Below are positions 10,124 to 19,612 of a stretch of 64,000 nt of DNA, piece by piece (the first letter of the stretch is position 1; every line of letters begins with the position of its first letter). Location of the stretch: assembly GCF_032163395.1 (NCBI RefSeq), contig NZ_CP119968.1, positions 4,800,001-4,864,000 on the forward strand, given 5' to 3'. The notes beneath the pieces are model-generated. The model was not told where the DNA came from and searched no databases. It saw nothing but the letters and a program-made list of their open reading frames with translations. The position numbers and the translations under genes are program-made. The DNA comes from Gloeocapsopsis dulcis (GTDB lineage Bacteria; Cyanobacteriota; Cyanobacteriia; Cyanobacteriales; Chroococcidiopsidaceae).

Positions 10124-11050
10124 TTAAAGTGAACCGAATTTCGGTGTCTCGAAGCTTAAGATGCCATTGTCTCCATCTAATTGAACTGGAACTCCTACGG
10201 GTAGGGCGGCGTTAGCACCATCATGACCGAAAGGAAGATTGGAAACAATGGGAATACCTAAATCGCTGAGGCGGTCACGTAATACTTCCTCAATGGTTAA
10301 GCTGGGAATATTCGGTGGTGGTTCGCAGCGGCTAAACCGCCCTAGGGCAATACCGCGCACTTTTGTGAATGCACCACTCAAGCGCCATTGTGTCAGTAGG
10401 CGATCAATGCGGTAAGGTGCTTCTGTCACGTCTTCTAGGGCAAGAATTACGCCGTCTAGGTCTGGTTGTATTGGTGTTCCGAGTAAGTGCGTGGCAACGG
10501 TGAGATTCGCTGGTAACAAAATACCACTCGCGCTACCACCTCCCCAGCCTGTACCTAAAAGCGGAGTCATTTTGTAGCTTTCAACTAAATCGAATAACCT
10601 CTGAATCGACCAATCGGGTTCTTTAGCTAAGGTAGTGAGTACGGGTGCATGAATACCAGAAACACCAACTGTACTTAAACTCCATAGTAATGCAGTAATA
10701 TCTGAAAACCCAATCAACCACTTGGGAGGAAGCGCGGAATTGAAAATAAAGTCCCCTGACCTCTCCTCTAAAATTCTGACACTACCATAACCACCTCTGG
10801 CGCAGAGAATACCGCGACATTCAGAATCTTTCCAAGCGTTGAGTAGTTGAGTACGGCGATCGCGATCTTTTCCTGCTAAGTAACCCCAGCGGTTATCGAT
10901 ATCAGCACTGATTTCTACACGGTAGCTACGCTTTCGCCAAATTTCTACTCCTTGATAAAATGCTTCTACTTCTCTTAATGCCCCACTAGGTGCAATAACC
11001 CGTAGTAAGTCGCCTGGTTTTAGTGGAGGTGGTAATTGGCAAGTTTTCAT
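10124..11050 (-). CDS. LD-carboxypeptidase / MccF-like peptidase (S66)
   Basis: A 308-residue serine peptidase of family S66. The nucleophile elbow is GFSDIT (Ser116), with Glu206 in LEDVTEAP and His276 in FGHDGANAALPVG completing the Ser-Glu-His triad. RGGYGSVR near residue 85 is another family block. LdcA members trim the terminal D-alanine from murein tetrapeptides during recycling, while MccF members cleave microcin C-like compounds. No signal peptide is seen, which fits a cytosolic role. I cannot separate the two subtypes. Confidence 0.88.
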   Translation of the reverse strand: MKTCQLPPPLKPGDLLRVIAPSGALREVEAFYQGVEIWRKRSYRVEISADIDNRWGYLAGKDRDRRTQLLNAWKDSECRGILCARGGYGSVRILEERSGDFIFNSALPPKWLIGFSDITALLWSLSTVGVSGIHAPVLTTLAKEPDWSIQRLFDLVESYKMTPLLGTGWGGGSASGILLPANLTVATHLLGTPIQPDLDGVILALEDVTEAPYRIDRLLTQWRLSGAFTKVRGIALGRFSRCEPPPNIPSLTIEEVLRDRLSDLGIPIVSNLPFGHDGANAALPVGVPVQLDGDNGILSFETPKFGSL

Positions 11051-11101
11051 TCACTTTTTGAATATAAGCTTCGATTAATCTAAAATCTGAAAGCTAAAGT
11101 C

Positions 11102-11377
11102 TTAATTTTTAGCGATCATACTTAATGACGATCTAGGGCAAGACACCAAATAATTAGATTTATCCTGCTGGAAGCATTGTGCCTTTGTCATATTTGCTAG
11201 CTTGAATGTGTTGCGTTCTCTACTCCTATACAAGTTTTTGTAATTTGCTTGACAATCCATAACAACAGTAGCGGAAAATCTACTATTGTCATACACTTTC
11301 TTTCTTTCATCTGTGCCTGTAGTCGAGATTAAGACAGCAGCAAGACAAAATAAAGATTTGTCCTTTTGATTCTTCAT
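11102..11377 (-). CDS. Small hypothetical secreted-like protein
   Basis: A 91-codon ORF with a lysine-rich N-terminus (MKNQKDK) followed by a short hydrophobic stretch SLFCLAAVLISTTG, which could be a signal peptide, and a polar remainder with three cysteines. I recognise no family. No good ribosome site precedes the ATG. It sits between the LD-carboxypeptidase and a divergent methyltransferase-like gene, so it could be genuine or a chance frame. Confidence 0.35.
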   Translation of the reverse strand: MKNQKDKSLFCLAAVLISTTGTDERKKVYDNSRFSATVVMDCQANYKNLYRSRERNTFKLANMTKAQCFQQDKSNYLVSCPRSSLSMIAKN

Positions 11378-11524
11378 AGGATAGAACTCGTTCGGTGCAA
11401 GTCTTAATATAACTTCATTGAAAGCTTGAAACTTATAAGCTGAACTGTGATAGTGTTTACCAAATTAATATTTTGCGCCTCTTGATTTTAGGACAATTTT
11501 TCTAAGTAGGTCACTCAAGTAGTT

Positions 11525-12394
11525 ATGCTTAAATATCTACAGAATAAGCTAGGCAATCAAAGAAAAAGAAAGCGAATTTTATACGAACGGCTTACTGAAC
11601 CACTTCACCTTAACTTGCTCTCGATTTTTGTAGCGTTATTTGGTTCTTTTGAACAAAAAATTGAGTTTGACTTAGTTATTCGGCAACAGTACGCTTTTTG
11701 TCTCCTTCAAGCTGCCAAATTTGCTAAATCTATGGAAATTCAGTCGGTTACGGCAATCGAGTTTGGTGTAGCGGCTGGTGCAGGTCTACTGAATATTTGT
11801 GAGATAACAAAGAAGATAACGCAAGAAACCGGTGTTCAATTCCAAATATTTGGCTTTGACAGCGGTCAAGGACTACCCCCACCACGCGACTATCGAGATA
11901 TTCCAGAGACATTTAAAAAAGGTGATTACCCTATAGTTGATAAAGAAAAACTTTTACAAGCTTTGCCTGATAATGCGAAACTGATCGTTGGCGATATCGC
12001 GGAAACGGTACCTGAGTTTATTAAGACTATTTCTCAAGATAGTCCAATTGGTTTTATAGCTGTAGATGTTGATTATTACTGGTCGGCTAAAGAGTGTTTA
12101 AAGGTTTTACTAGGTGAAGCTGAGAAATATCTACCTATAACCCTTATTCATCTTGATGATATAGGTATTCCCAGCTCAAATCCATGGGTAGGAGAGCTTC
12201 TGGCTGTGAATGAATTCAACGCAGAAAATTCTTATCGTAAAATTCATCCTTATACGTTTTTACGTAACAGAAGAATATTCAAACATACCCGCTGGATCGA
12301 CCATATTTTTGTCATGCACACTTTAGATCATAAGCGGCGTAGTATAAAGTATGAGCAAACAAAAGTTCAAGTGCTTAGTAATCCATACTTATAA
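11525..12394 (+). CDS. Class I SAM methyltransferase-like protein
   Basis: A 289-residue protein. Residues about 72-85 (VTAIEFGVAAGAGL) look like the glycine-rich SAM-binding loop of a class I methyltransferase. FGFDSGQGLP is like the acidic end of strand 2, and IGFIAVDVDYYWSA and LIHLDDIG provide later core strands with acidic residues as in TylF/macrocin-type methyltransferases. The substrate is unknown. The gene stands alone between a minus-strand ORF and a TSUP permease. Confidence 0.6.
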   Translation: MLKYLQNKLGNQRKRKRILYERLTEPLHLNLLSIFVALFGSFEQKIEFDLVIRQQYAFCLLQAAKFAKSMEIQSVTAIEFGVAAGAGLLNICEITKKITQETGVQFQIFGFDSGQGLPPPRDYRDIPETFKKGDYPIVDKEKLLQALPDNAKLIVGDIAETVPEFIKTISQDSPIGFIAVDVDYYWSAKECLKVLLGEAEKYLPITLIHLDDIGIPSSNPWVGELLAVNEFNAENSYRKIHPYTFLRNRRIFKHTRWIDHIFVMHTLDHKRRSIKYEQTKVQVLSNPYL

Positions 12395-12712
12395 TTTTTG
12401 TTGACTTATATGCCTAGCACATAGTGTTAGGCTATGATATTTTGCTTATAGCAATCAGCCAAAAATACATATAAATACATATACTTTATCTTTAGAAGTC
12501 AGCATGACACTTGACGATTTTTATTGATATGTTGCTAAATTATTAACCCAATTCTCTAAGTTCCGGCGACAGATTCAAGCGCCAAAATCCAACCTATATC
12601 TGACGCGCTTTAATTACGAATTAGTATTACTTATTAGAACTGATTTTCACTTGCTTTGTTTATTGTAACTCATATATCAAGATTATTTTCCAATCTTAAT
12701 ACTCTTATCGTA
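12395..12712. other. Intergenic stretch, one hairpin
   Basis: There is no convincing coding sequence here. The main feature is the GCCTAGCAC/GTGTTAGGC hairpin listed separately. The remainder is AT-rich and probably carries the promoter of the TSUP gene. Confidence 0.5.
12412..12432 (+). terminator. Candidate terminator hairpin
   Basis: GCCTAGCAC (12412-12420), a three-base ATA loop and GTGTTAGGC (12424-12432) form a 9-bp stem with one G-T pair, 18 bases after the methyltransferase-like stop codon. A weak T-rich stretch (GATATTTTG) follows. The poor T-run leaves the function uncertain. Confidence 0.4.
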
Positions 12713-13495
12713 ATGCATGATACTTCTCAAGTATTTATTTTATGTTTGTTTTCTTTTTGTGCTGGATTTATTGATTCCATTGTCGGTGGAGGAGGTTTAA
12801 TTCAGCTGCCTGCACTTTTAATTGTCTTACCTAATACAGATTTACCATTATTATTAGGAACAAATAAACTTGCTTCAATTGCTGGGACATCCGTAGCAGC
12901 AATTCGTTTTTCTCTGCATTTAAAGTTGCATTCCTCAATCATTATTGTGGCAGCGATCGCTGCTTTTCTTTTCTCTTTTATTGGTGCCAGCACTGTTAGC
13001 ATTATCAATCCTAATATTTTACGCCCTTTAATTCTTGTATTATTGACTATTGTTGCTATTTACACTTTTCTTAAAAAAGATTTCGGCTCGCAACACTTAT
13101 TTTATACAGCGCGCGCAAAACAAATCATCCTTGCCGCAATTATTGGATGTGTAATTGGTTTTTATGATGGCTTTCTTGGACCAGGAACTGGCAGTTTTTT
13201 AATTTTTGCCTTTATCGGAGTTATTGGTTTTGATTTCTTAAGAGCTTCTGCCTCAGCTAAAGTTGTAAATTTTTGTACAAATTTAGCTGCCTTATTCTAT
13301 TTCATTCCTACTAATAATGTTATTTACTCCTTTGCTTTGCCGATGGCTGTGTGTAATGTTTTTGGAGCTATTATTGGAACTAAATTAGCCATACTCAAGG
13401 GAAATAATTTTATTCGCAGTTTATTTTTAATAATAGTATGTATCTTAGTATGTATCTTAATCATAAAGCTCACTCATGATATAGTTTTTGGTTAA
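12713..13495 (+). CDS. TSUP-family permease (TauE/SafE-like)
   Basis: A 260-residue membrane protein with about eight hydrophobic segments in two similar halves. Family signatures are GFIDSIVGGGGLIQLPALL in the first half and IGFYDGFLGPGTGSFL in the second. TSUP members export or import sulfite, sulfonates or other organic anions at the inner membrane; the substrate cannot be read here. ATG 12713 is chosen over an in-frame TTG at 12656, which would add a polar N-terminus. Codons are noticeably more AT-rich than those of the flanking genes, possibly a sign of transfer. Confidence 0.85.
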   Translation: MHDTSQVFILCLFSFCAGFIDSIVGGGGLIQLPALLIVLPNTDLPLLLGTNKLASIAGTSVAAIRFSLHLKLHSSIIIVAAIAAFLFSFIGASTVSIINPNILRPLILVLLTIVAIYTFLKKDFGSQHLFYTARAKQIILAAIIGCVIGFYDGFLGPGTGSFLIFAFIGVIGFDFLRASASAKVVNFCTNLAALFYFIPTNNVIYSFALPMAVCNVFGAIIGTKLAILKGNNFIRSLFLIIVCILVCILIIKLTHDIVFG

Positions 13496-13831
13496 AAACT
13501 AACGCTACAATTTTTTTTATAAGCATCTTTTACAACAATCTAAGACATTTATTTCAGGTTTTTTTTAAACTATTTTTTAGTAGCAATATAGTACATATTA
13601 GAAAATAATGTTAATCAATTTATGTTTCTTTTGTTGGTGATATAAGTTGCTAAAATTATTTGTTGAACTTAAAAATTTAAAGAAGGATATAAAGAAAATA
13701 ACTCTTTTGATAGGGATACAAATTTTAACTACAACTAAAAATATATGAGTTAGTACAACACAATTGTTGTCAACGCACTAAATCTCAGAGTAAAGATCGA
13801 GCAAACAACTCATTCAATCAGCGAAAAAATT
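13496..13831. other. AT-rich intergenic stretch before phosphoketolase
   Basis: 336 bases, strongly AT-rich with several T and A tracts and no ORF of note. It presumably holds the xfp promoter and a long leader. I see no strong hairpin with a T-run after the TSUP gene and no recognisable riboswitch. Confidence 0.4.
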
Positions 13832-16306
13832 ATGGTAGAAGCAACCTTAGGAAAAGCAACACCACTCGCTGCGGAAGAATTACATAAGATCCATGCGTAT
13901 TGGCGTGCAGCAAATTATCTTTCCGTCGGGCAAATCTATCTGTTAGACAATCCGTTGCTGCGCGAACCGTTGAAGTTGGAACACGTTAAGCCGAGATTGT
14001 TGGGTCATTGGGGAACAACTCCAGGCTTAAATTTCATTTATGTGCATCTTAATCGTGCGATCAAAGCCCAAGATCTCAACATGATTTACATTGCAGGTCC
14101 TGGTCATGGTGGTCCTGGATTAGTTGCTAATACATACTTAGAAGGAACCTACAGCGAGTTTTATCCCAACATTGCCCAGGATGTTGAAGGGATGAAACAG
14201 CTATTCAAACAATTCTCGTTTCCTGGTGGTATTCCTAGTCATGTCGCCCCAGAAACCCCTGGTTCAATTCATGAAGGAGGCGAATTAGGGTATGCATTAG
14301 TTCACGGTTATGGGGCTGTATTTGATAATCCTGATTTGATTGTTGCCTGCGTTGTTGGTGATGGTGAAGCAGAGACTGGGGCATTAGCTACAAGTTGGCA
14401 CTCAAATAAGTTTCTCAATCCGATCCATGACGGGGCAGTGTTGCCCATTTTACATCTCAATGGCTACAAGATCGCGAACCCCACAGTACTGGCGCGGTTA
14501 AGTCGAGAAGAATTAGAAAGTTTGTTTGTTGGGTATGGCTACAAGCCTTACTTTGTGGAGGGATCTGATCCTGAGACGATGCATCAACTCATGGCAGAAA
14601 CGCTAGACCGCGTCATTGCCGAAATTAAATCGATTCAGCGCGAAGCCAGAGTACATCACAATTCTCATCGTCCCCAATGGCCAATGATTGTCCTGCGATC
14701 GCCCAAGGGCTGGACAGGACCAAAAGAAGTTGATGGTAAGAAAACTGAAGACTACTGGCGATCGCACCAAGTTCCCTTGGCAAACATGGCTCGTCAGCCA
14801 GATCACGTCAGGCTTCTGGAAGAGTGGATGAAAAGCTACAAGCCAGAAGAATTATTTGATGAAAACGGCACATTTGTTGCAGAACTTGCAGAACTTGCAC
14901 CAACAGGCGATCGCCGTATGGGGGCTAACCCTCATGCAAATGGCGGGTTGCTACTTAAAGATCTGCGCATGCCTGATTTTCGAGATTATGCAGTTGAAAT
15001 CACTAAAGCTGGAACAACGATTGCTGAAGCGACCCGAGTTGCTGGACGCTTTTTGCGTGATGTGATGCGACTTAATGCAGATACTCGTAATTTCCGCATT
15101 ATGGGACCTGATGAAACAGCATCAAATCGAATTGATGCTGTCCTAGAAGCTACAGACCGCATGTGGAATGCAGAAATTTTGCCAGAAGATGAGCATATTT
15201 CTCCTGATGGTCGCGTCATGGAAGTCTTAAGCGAAAATATGTGTCAAGGTTGGCTCGAAGGCTATCTGCTTACTGGTCGTCACGGCTTCTTCTCTTGCTA
15301 CGAAGCATTTATTCACATCATCGACTCGATGTTTAATCAACACGCCAAATGGTTAAAAACAACTCGTCATATCCCCTGGCGTAGACCTATAGCTTCACTC
15401 AATTACTTGCTGACTTCTCATGTCTGGCGACAAGACCACAACGGATTCTCCCACCAAGATCCAGGGTTTATCGACCATGTGCTCAATAAAAAAGCTGAAA
15501 TTGTTCGGGTTTACTTACCCCCTGATGCAAACACACTGCTGTCAGTCACAGATCACTGCTTGCGTAGTCGCCATTACGTCAATGTGATTATTGCTGGTAA
15601 ACAACCAGCACTGCAGTATCTTGATATGGATGCAGCGATTAAACACTGCACAAAAGGTATTGGTATTTGGGAATGGGCGAGTAACGATCGCGGTAGCGAA
15701 CCTGATGTCGTTATGGCTTGTGCTGGTGATGTTCCTACACTCGAAACCCTAGCTGCAGTTGACTTGTTGCGAGAAAACTTCCCTGAACTTAAAGTTCGCG
15801 TTGTGAATGTGGTCGATTTGATGACATTGCAGCCAGAGACGGAACATTCTCATGGTTTAAGCGATAAAGATTTCGACAGTATTTTCACCACAGATAAACC
15901 GATTATCTTTGCCTTTCATGGCTATCCTTGGTTAATTCACCGTTTAACCTATCGCCGAACGAATCATAAAAACTTGCACGTACGAGGTTACAAGGAAGAA
16001 GGAACAACTACCACACCGTTTGATATGGTTGTCCTCAACGATCTCGACCGCTTCCACCTGGCAATCGATGTGATTGAGCGCATACCCAAGATATACTACA
16101 CCGCAGCTTACGTTAAACAAATGCTCTACGACAAATTAATTGACCACAAGCATTACATCAATAAGTACGGTGAGGATATGCCAGAAATTCTTAACTGGAA
16201 ATGGCGGTACTACGGTTCTGATGGCGATCAAACACCGTTGCAACATAGTGGTACTGATACTAATCCATCACAAGAAGGCGCAGAAGGGACAGCAACACGA
16301 GGTTAA
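13832..16306 (+). CDS. xfp: Xylulose-5-phosphate/fructose-6-phosphate phosphoketolase
   Basis: An 824-residue thiamine-diphosphate enzyme that splits xylulose-5-P (or fructose-6-P) with phosphate into acetyl-phosphate and a shorter sugar phosphate. Visible are the N-terminal [12 protein letters not shown], the ThDP/Mg motif [10 protein letters not shown], and phosphoketolase blocks [11 protein letters not shown] and [16 protein letters not shown]. Length is family-typical. It is followed by a strong terminator and, after 600 bases, by glgP. Together they fit a route from glycogen to acetyl-phosphate, though they are separate transcription units. Confidence 0.96.
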   Translation: MVEATLGKATPLAAEELHKIHAYWRAANYLSVGQIYLLDNPLLREPLKLEHVKPRLLGHWGTTPGLNFIYVHLNRAIKAQDLNMIYIAGPGHGGPGLVANTYLEGTYSEFYPNIAQDVEGMKQLFKQFSFPGGIPSHVAPETPGSIHEGGELGYALVHGYGAVFDNPDLIVACVVGDGEAETGALATSWHSNKFLNPIHDGAVLPILHLNGYKIANPTVLARLSREELESLFVGYGYKPYFVEGSDPETMHQLMAETLDRVIAEIKSIQREARVHHNSHRPQWPMIVLRSPKGWTGPKEVDGKKTEDYWRSHQVPLANMARQPDHVRLLEEWMKSYKPEELFDENGTFVAELAELAPTGDRRMGANPHANGGLLLKDLRMPDFRDYAVEITKAGTTIAEATRVAGRFLRDVMRLNADTRNFRIMGPDETASNRIDAVLEATDRMWNAEILPEDEHISPDGRVMEVLSENMCQGWLEGYLLTGRHGFFSCYEAFIHIIDSMFNQHAKWLKTTRHIPWRRPIASLNYLLTSHVWRQDHNGFSHQDPGFIDHVLNKKAEIVRVYLPPDANTLLSVTDHCLRSRHYVNVIIAGKQPALQYLDMDAAIKHCTKGIGIWEWASNDRGSEPDVVMACAGDVPTLETLAAVDLLRENFPELKVRVVNVVDLMTLQPETEHSHGLSDKDFDSIFTTDKPIIFAFHGYPWLIHRLTYRRTNHKNLHVRGYKEEGTTTTPFDMVVLNDLDRFHLAIDVIERIPKIYYTAAYVKQMLYDKLIDHKHYINKYGEDMPEILNWKWRYYGSDGDQTPLQHSGTDTNPSQEGAEGTATRG

Positions 16307-16415
16307 GCCCCCAATCCACGCTAGGTTCCTACCACGGGGGCGACGAAGTCCGTTCGCCATGGTTCTCCAATTCTGGGAGGCTTCTAAACTGCTAGAGCTA
16401 CCGTTGTAATGATAC
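16307..16415 (+). ncRNA. Candidate structured 3' RNA after xfp
   Basis: The non-coding segment between the xfp stop and the terminator is GC-rich compared with other gaps and contains several pairing segments: GCCCCC (16307-16312) with GGGGGC (16336-16341), a GGCGA/TCGCC pair just downstream, and a CTCC/GGAG pair. It ends at a strong intrinsic terminator. It may be a processed 3'UTR or small RNA; I recognise no RNA family. Confidence 0.25.
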
Positions 16416-16446
16416 CTCAGCCCCCTGAGTGGGCTGAGTTTTTGTT
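16416..16446 (+). terminator. Rho-independent terminator of xfp
   Basis: CTCAGCCC (16416-16423) pairs perfectly with GGGCTGAG (16431-16438) across a 7-base loop and is followed directly by TTTTTGTTTG. This is a textbook intrinsic terminator about 110 bases after the phosphoketolase stop. Confidence 0.85.
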
Positions 16447-16467
16447 TGTTATTTTTATTTTTATGTT

Positions 16468-16558
16468 AGGACTTACGTAATATCATGAAGAATTGAACCA
16501 CAAAGGACGCAAAGGACACAAAGGAATAGAGGCTTCAGAGAGTTTTTGCGTAAGTCCT
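16468..16558. repeat. MITE-like element with 10-bp terminal inverted repeats
   Basis: A 91-bp element bounded by AGGACTTACG (16468-16477) and its exact reverse complement CGTAAGTCCT (16549-16558). The core contains GAACCACAAAGGACGCAAAG and related A-rich words. Related copies are at 430-506 (truncated) and 49302-49413. It encodes nothing. Length, terminal inverted repeats and dispersal suggest a miniature element moved by a transposase elsewhere. Confidence 0.75.
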
Positions 16559-16905
16559 GTTATGTAATTAACTATATTTTTTCGCGAACAAAGCGTCGGT
16601 ACTATGTTCATGTTGATTTGTAAATAGATTTAACGCTATAACAACCCTTGTGCGCGTTTTGAATCATGAAAAGGATGTAAGCACAAACACAGATAAAATA
16701 GGAATTCCTGATCTTCGGACAAGTGGCTGTATATCCCTAAGTGACTAAAACACAATTAATGTCTGACTTCCCAATTTCCAACTTCTCAACCCTGCTCATG
16801 CCTGTGATGGTAACAAATACAGCAACAATTACCTCAGAAGAATGGTAGCAAGGCTAGAAGCGACTACATCTATGCTTGAAATTTAAGTAGAAAAAGGAAC
16901 AAATA
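16559..16905. other. Intergenic stretch before glgP
   Basis: About 350 bases without a supported ORF, between the MITE-like element and glgP. The only clear signal is AAAAAGGAAC just before the glgP ATG, a fair ribosome site. A promoter must lie here but I cannot assign boxes with confidence. Confidence 0.4.
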
Positions 16906-19443
16906 ATGCAAACTGTGCCGAATCATCAGGTAGACAACCTACAGATAGAAGACGACCGGACAGGATTAAGTGTTGAATGCCTAAAGCGAGCCTTTTTAGA
17001 TAATTTGTTCTACGTTCAAGGCAAGTTTCCTAAAATTGCGACAAAAAATGATTACTATATGGCATTGGCGTATACAGTACGCGATCGCTTGCTGCAGCGT
17101 TGGATTAATACTGCGGTAATTTATACCGACAGGGCTTCACGTACAGTGTCCTACCTTTCGGCTGAGTTCCTCATGGGACCCCATCTTGGTAATAACCTAG
17201 TAAATTTAGGAATTTATGACCAAGTAAAGCAAGCTGTTAGTGAATTAGGACTAGACTTAGAAGATTTACTCGAACAAGAAGAAGAACCAGGACTTGGTAA
17301 TGGTGGCTTGGGACGCTTAGCTGCTTGCTATCTCGATTCGATGGCAACTCTAGAGATTCCCTCATTAGGGTATGGTATTCGCTACGAATTCGGTATCTTT
17401 GACCAAGATATCCGCGATGGCTGGCAAGTTGAAATTACCGATAAATGGTTACACTGTGGTAATCCTTGGGAAATCGCGCGTCCTGAGTGGGCAATATACG
17501 TCAGACTAGGCGGACATACCGAAGCGTACACCGATGAACGCGGACGCTATCGAGTCCGATGGATTCCTTTCCAAGTCATCAAAGGTGTTCCGCACGATAC
17601 CCCACTTCTTGGCTATAAAACGAATACCGCAAATACTTTGCGCCTCTGGACAGCCGAAGCCCCAGAATCGTTTGACTTTGCTGCTTTTAACTCTGGCGAC
17701 TACTTGGGTGCAGTACAAGAGAAGATGGTTTCTGAAAACCTCTCGAAGGTACTTTATCCCAATGACGACTCTTCACAAGGCAAGCGCCTGCGTTTAGCAC
17801 AGCAAATCTTCTTTGTGTCTTGTTCGCTGCAAGACATGATTCGCATTGTCTTTGGCCAAAATGTACCGTTAGAGAAGTTTCACGAGAAGTTTGTTGTTCA
17901 ACTCAATGATACTCATCCGGCGATCGCTGTTGCTGAGTTGATGCGACTACTGATTGATGAACATGACATGGGCTGGGATCAAGCATGGAGTATTACCCAA
18001 AAATCGCTTGCCTATACCAACCATACATTATTACCAGAAGCGCTCGAACGCTGGCCTATTAGCTTGTTTGGGGAATTGCTGCCAAGGCACTTAGAAATTA
18101 TCTATGAAATCAACTATCACTTTTTAGAAGAAGTTAAAGCCAAGTTTCCTGCAGATAGCGATCGCTTGCGCCGGATGTCGTTAATCGACGAATCAGGAGA
18201 GAAATATGTACGCATGGCACATTTAGCGTGTGTTGGTAGCCATTCAATTAATGGTGTGGCGGCTTTACACACCAAACTGTTGCAACAGGATGTGTTGCGC
18301 GACTTTTATCAAATGTACCCTGAGAAGTTCAACAACAAAACCAACGGCGTCACTCCCCGACGGTTTATAGTGTTGAGTAATCCACGACTGACCAACTTAA
18401 TTTCCAGCAAAATTGGTGATAATTGGGTTAAAAACCTAAAAGATCTCAAGCATTTAGAAGCGTTTGTAGACGATCCTGAGTTTTGTAGTCAGTGGAGATC
18501 GATCAAGTCTGCCATCAAGCAAGATTTAGTGGCATATATCCAAAAGCAAAATGGCATCACTGTCAATCCAGACTCGATTTTCGATATCCAAGCAAAACGC
18601 TTCCACGAATATAAGCGCCAGCATCTCAATGCACTGCATATCATCACGCTGTATAACCGAATCAAAGCCAATCCTGATATCGACATTACGCCACGTACAT
18701 TTATCTTTGGTGGTAAAGCCGCCCCTGGCTACTACATGGCAAAGTTGATTATTAAATTAATCAACTCGATTGGCGATGTTGTCAACAACGATCCCGATGT
18801 GCGCGATCGCCTCAAAGTTGTCTTTCTAAAAAACTACAGCGTTAAATTTGCCCAGCGCGTTTATCCGGCTGCGGATTTATCTGAACAAATTTCGATGGCA
18901 GGTAAAGAAGCTTCGGGTACAGGTAACATGAAATTTGCCTTGAACGGAGCGCTAACAATTGGTACGCTTGATGGAGCAAATGTGGAAATCCGCGAAGAAG
19001 TTGGCGAAGAAAACTTCTTTATCTTTGGACTCACTGCCCCTGAAGTTTACGCACTCAAAGCAAGAGGCTACCGTCCGCTAGATTACTACCACAGCAATCG
19101 CGAACTCAAAGCTGTGATTGATCGCATTGCTTCAGGTCACTTTTCACATGGCGACACTAAGCTGTTCAAACCCTTGTTAGATTCACTATTGTATCGCGAC
19201 GAATACTTACTATTTGCCGACTATCAAGCCTATATTGATTGTCAGGATTATGTCAGTCAAGTGTACCGCGATCGCGATCGGTGGACGCGGATGTCCATCT
19301 TGAACGTAGCACGGATGGGTAAGTTCTCCTCTGATCGTTCGATCCACGATTATTGTCAGGACATTTGGAATATCCAGTCTGTACCAATTGAATTAGGTGA
19401 ATGTATCCAAGCAAAGGAGAATATGCAACCGATTAGCCTCTGA
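16906..19443 (+). CDS. glgP: Glycogen phosphorylase
   Basis: An 845-residue PLP enzyme that releases glucose-1-phosphate from glycogen. It has GNGGLGRLAACYLDSMATL, the active-site block RIPQ-like IFDIQAKRFHEYKRQ, and the PLP-lysine motif EASGTGNMKFALNG with the lysine near residue 676. Length matches the family. It stands alone with its own upstream region. A heptad-repeat hairpin separates it from a convergent glycosyltransferase. Confidence 0.97.
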   Translation: MQTVPNHQVDNLQIEDDRTGLSVECLKRAFLDNLFYVQGKFPKIATKNDYYMALAYTVRDRLLQRWINTAVIYTDRASRTVSYLSAEFLMGPHLGNNLVNLGIYDQVKQAVSELGLDLEDLLEQEEEPGLGNGGLGRLAACYLDSMATLEIPSLGYGIRYEFGIFDQDIRDGWQVEITDKWLHCGNPWEIARPEWAIYVRLGGHTEAYTDERGRYRVRWIPFQVIKGVPHDTPLLGYKTNTANTLRLWTAEAPESFDFAAFNSGDYLGAVQEKMVSENLSKVLYPNDDSSQGKRLRLAQQIFFVSCSLQDMIRIVFGQNVPLEKFHEKFVVQLNDTHPAIAVAELMRLLIDEHDMGWDQAWSITQKSLAYTNHTLLPEALERWPISLFGELLPRHLEIIYEINYHFLEEVKAKFPADSDRLRRMSLIDESGEKYVRMAHLACVGSHSINGVAALHTKLLQQDVLRDFYQMYPEKFNNKTNGVTPRRFIVLSNPRLTNLISSKIGDNWVKNLKDLKHLEAFVDDPEFCSQWRSIKSAIKQDLVAYIQKQNGITVNPDSIFDIQAKRFHEYKRQHLNALHIITLYNRIKANPDIDITPRTFIFGGKAAPGYYMAKLIIKLINSIGDVVNNDPDVRDRLKVVFLKNYSVKFAQRVYPAADLSEQISMAGKEASGTGNMKFALNGALTIGTLDGANVEIREEVGEENFFIFGLTAPEVYALKARGYRPLDYYHSNRELKAVIDRIASGHFSHGDTKLFKPLLDSLLYRDEYLLFADYQAYIDCQDYVSQVYRDRDRWTRMSILNVARMGKFSSDRSIHDYCQDIWNIQSVPIELGECIQAKENMQPISL

Positions 19444-19480
19444 AAAGAGCAGAGAAAGCTGGGGAGACGAGAAGTTATGA

Positions 19481-19582
19481 GTTTAAAAAAGTTATGAGTG
19501 TTGAGTTTTGAGTGTTGAGTTAAGAAAATTCTTTTAATTCAAAATTCAAAACTTAAAATTCAAAACTCTTTAGGACTCAAAA
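19481..19582. repeat. Heptad inverted repeat between convergent genes
   Basis: Plus-strand TGAGT-rich units (GTTATGAGTGTTGAGTTTTG) are followed by complementary AATTCAAAACT-type units, making a long imperfect palindrome around AAGAAAATTCTTTT. Similar units recur at 44633-44712, 62621-62828 and 63418-63487. It lies between glgP and the opposing GT4 gene, so it may end transcription from both sides. Confidence 0.6.
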
Positions 19583-19612
19583 CTAACCACTGGTTCCACT
19601 AGCAACTAACCC

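Noticed and set aside
16140-16409. 89-codon frame overlapping the end of xfp
   Set aside because: It lies in another frame of xfp and continues only through the non-coding 3' segment, with no ribosome site or motif.
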